Source: Syntrophales bacterium
GTDB taxonomy: Bacteria; Desulfobacterota; Syntrophia; Syntrophales; UBA2192
NCBI GenBank assembly: GCA_025454095.1
Contig: JALOPC010000112.1
Location: 1-5,921 of the forward strand
DNA length: 5,921 nucleotides
Direction of reading: 5' to 3'
Shown here: in pieces, positions 5,715 to 5,921 of the stretch
Position numbering within the stretch: the first letter of the stretch is position 1
How the letters are laid out: the number at the start of each line of letters is the position of its first letter
Notes under the pieces: model-generated
What the model was told of the DNA's origin: nothing
The model's database searches: none
What the model saw: the letters and a program-made list of their open reading frames with translations, nothing else
Position numbers and translations under genes: made by a program

Positions 5715-5921
5715 ATGAGCGAACCTTCCTTCACTCGACCCCTCCCGGATCGAGAGGTCCTTGTCATCATGGCCCGCTACCCCGAGGCGGGGGCCGTCAA
5801 GAAACGCCTGGCCAGAGACCTCGGGACCGACAGAACCCTCCTCGTCTACAAGGCCTTTCTCCAGGACCTCGGCAGCAAGTTCGGCACGCAGGCACGTCCC
5901 CTTCTGTGGTTTTTCACGCCG
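5715..5921 (+). CDS. TIGR04282/DUF2064-family glycosyltransferase, N-terminal part (cut by window end)
   Basis: Only the first 69 codons are present and the frame stays open to the right edge. The segment VLVIMARYPEAGAVKKRLARDLG (residues 15-37) matches the nucleotide-binding start of this GT-A-like family, whose members typically read as a hydrophobic strand, ARxPxxGxVKTRL, then LG. The later LLVYKAFLQDL helix also fits. Members have been named rSAM/selenodomain-associated transferase 1 and, in some clusters, arsenosugar biosynthesis glycosyltransferase. The true acceptor is unknown here and no radical-SAM partner is visible. The ATG at 5715 is my choice. An in-frame GTG at 5682 overlapping the ferredoxin stop (GTGA) would add 11 residues and imply coupling, but neither start has a strong Shine-Dalgarno. 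The catalytic C-terminal part is outside the window, so activity cannot be judged. Confidence 0.85.
   Translation, partial: MSEPSFTRPLPDREVLVIMARYPEAGAVKKRLARDLGTDRTLLVYKAFLQDLGSKFGTQARPLLWFFTP

Overview
This GC-rich window (roughly two-thirds G+C, estimated by eye) comes from a bacterial chromosome. The gene order, the soluble multi-PAS histidine kinase of a style common in Deltaproteobacteria/Desulfobacterota (Syntrophales-like groups), and the Desulfovibrio-type single-cluster ferredoxin suggest an anaerobic deltaproteobacterium. That assignment is inference: no rRNA or other taxonomic marker is present. All seven genes are on the + strand. Six are complete and the last runs off the right edge.

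Layout. Bases 1-40 hold the end of a G-rich heptamer repeat array (GGGTNTN units) and the nadC ribosome binding site. Bases 41-2448 are a tight cofactor operon: nadC (quinolinate phosphoribosyltransferase, NAD), birA (biotin-protein ligase without the DNA-binding domain) and coaX (type III pantothenate kinase, CoA), separated by 2-3 bp. After a 59-bp gap, bases 2508-5374 encode a two-component system. It is a 745-residue cytoplasmic sensor kinase with four PAS domains, overlapping by 4 bp (ATGA) a 210-residue NarL/FixJ-type response regulator. Bases 5375-5496 are intergenic and unusual: a forward heptamer array, an AT-richer spacer and an inverted heptamer array, able in principle to form a long imperfect hairpin or G-quadruplexes. 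Next come a 62-residue [4Fe-4S] ferredoxin (5497-5685) and the first 69 codons of a TIGR04282/DUF2064-type glycosyltransferase (5715 onward).

How the genes fit together. nadC, birA and coaX are housekeeping steps for three cofactors and are probably co-transcribed. The kinase and regulator form a complete phosphorelay pair whose targets and signal cannot be read from the sequence. The kinase may be read through from the cofactor operon, because no convincing terminator separates them. The ferredoxin and glycosyltransferase look like a separate unit beginning after the repeat region.

The most interesting non-genic signal is the family of 7-bp G-tract arrays. One lies before nadC and two, in opposing orientation, lie after the regulator. 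The nadC copy matches the downstream forward copy exactly over 19 nt if one 7-bp unit is removed, and the regulator's stop codon lies inside the array. The most interesting genic signal is an in-register tandem duplication of a PAS pair (723 bp period) in the kinase, with a 34-bp stretch still identical between copies. I saw no convincing novel defence or mobile system, CRISPR array, tRNA or rRNA.
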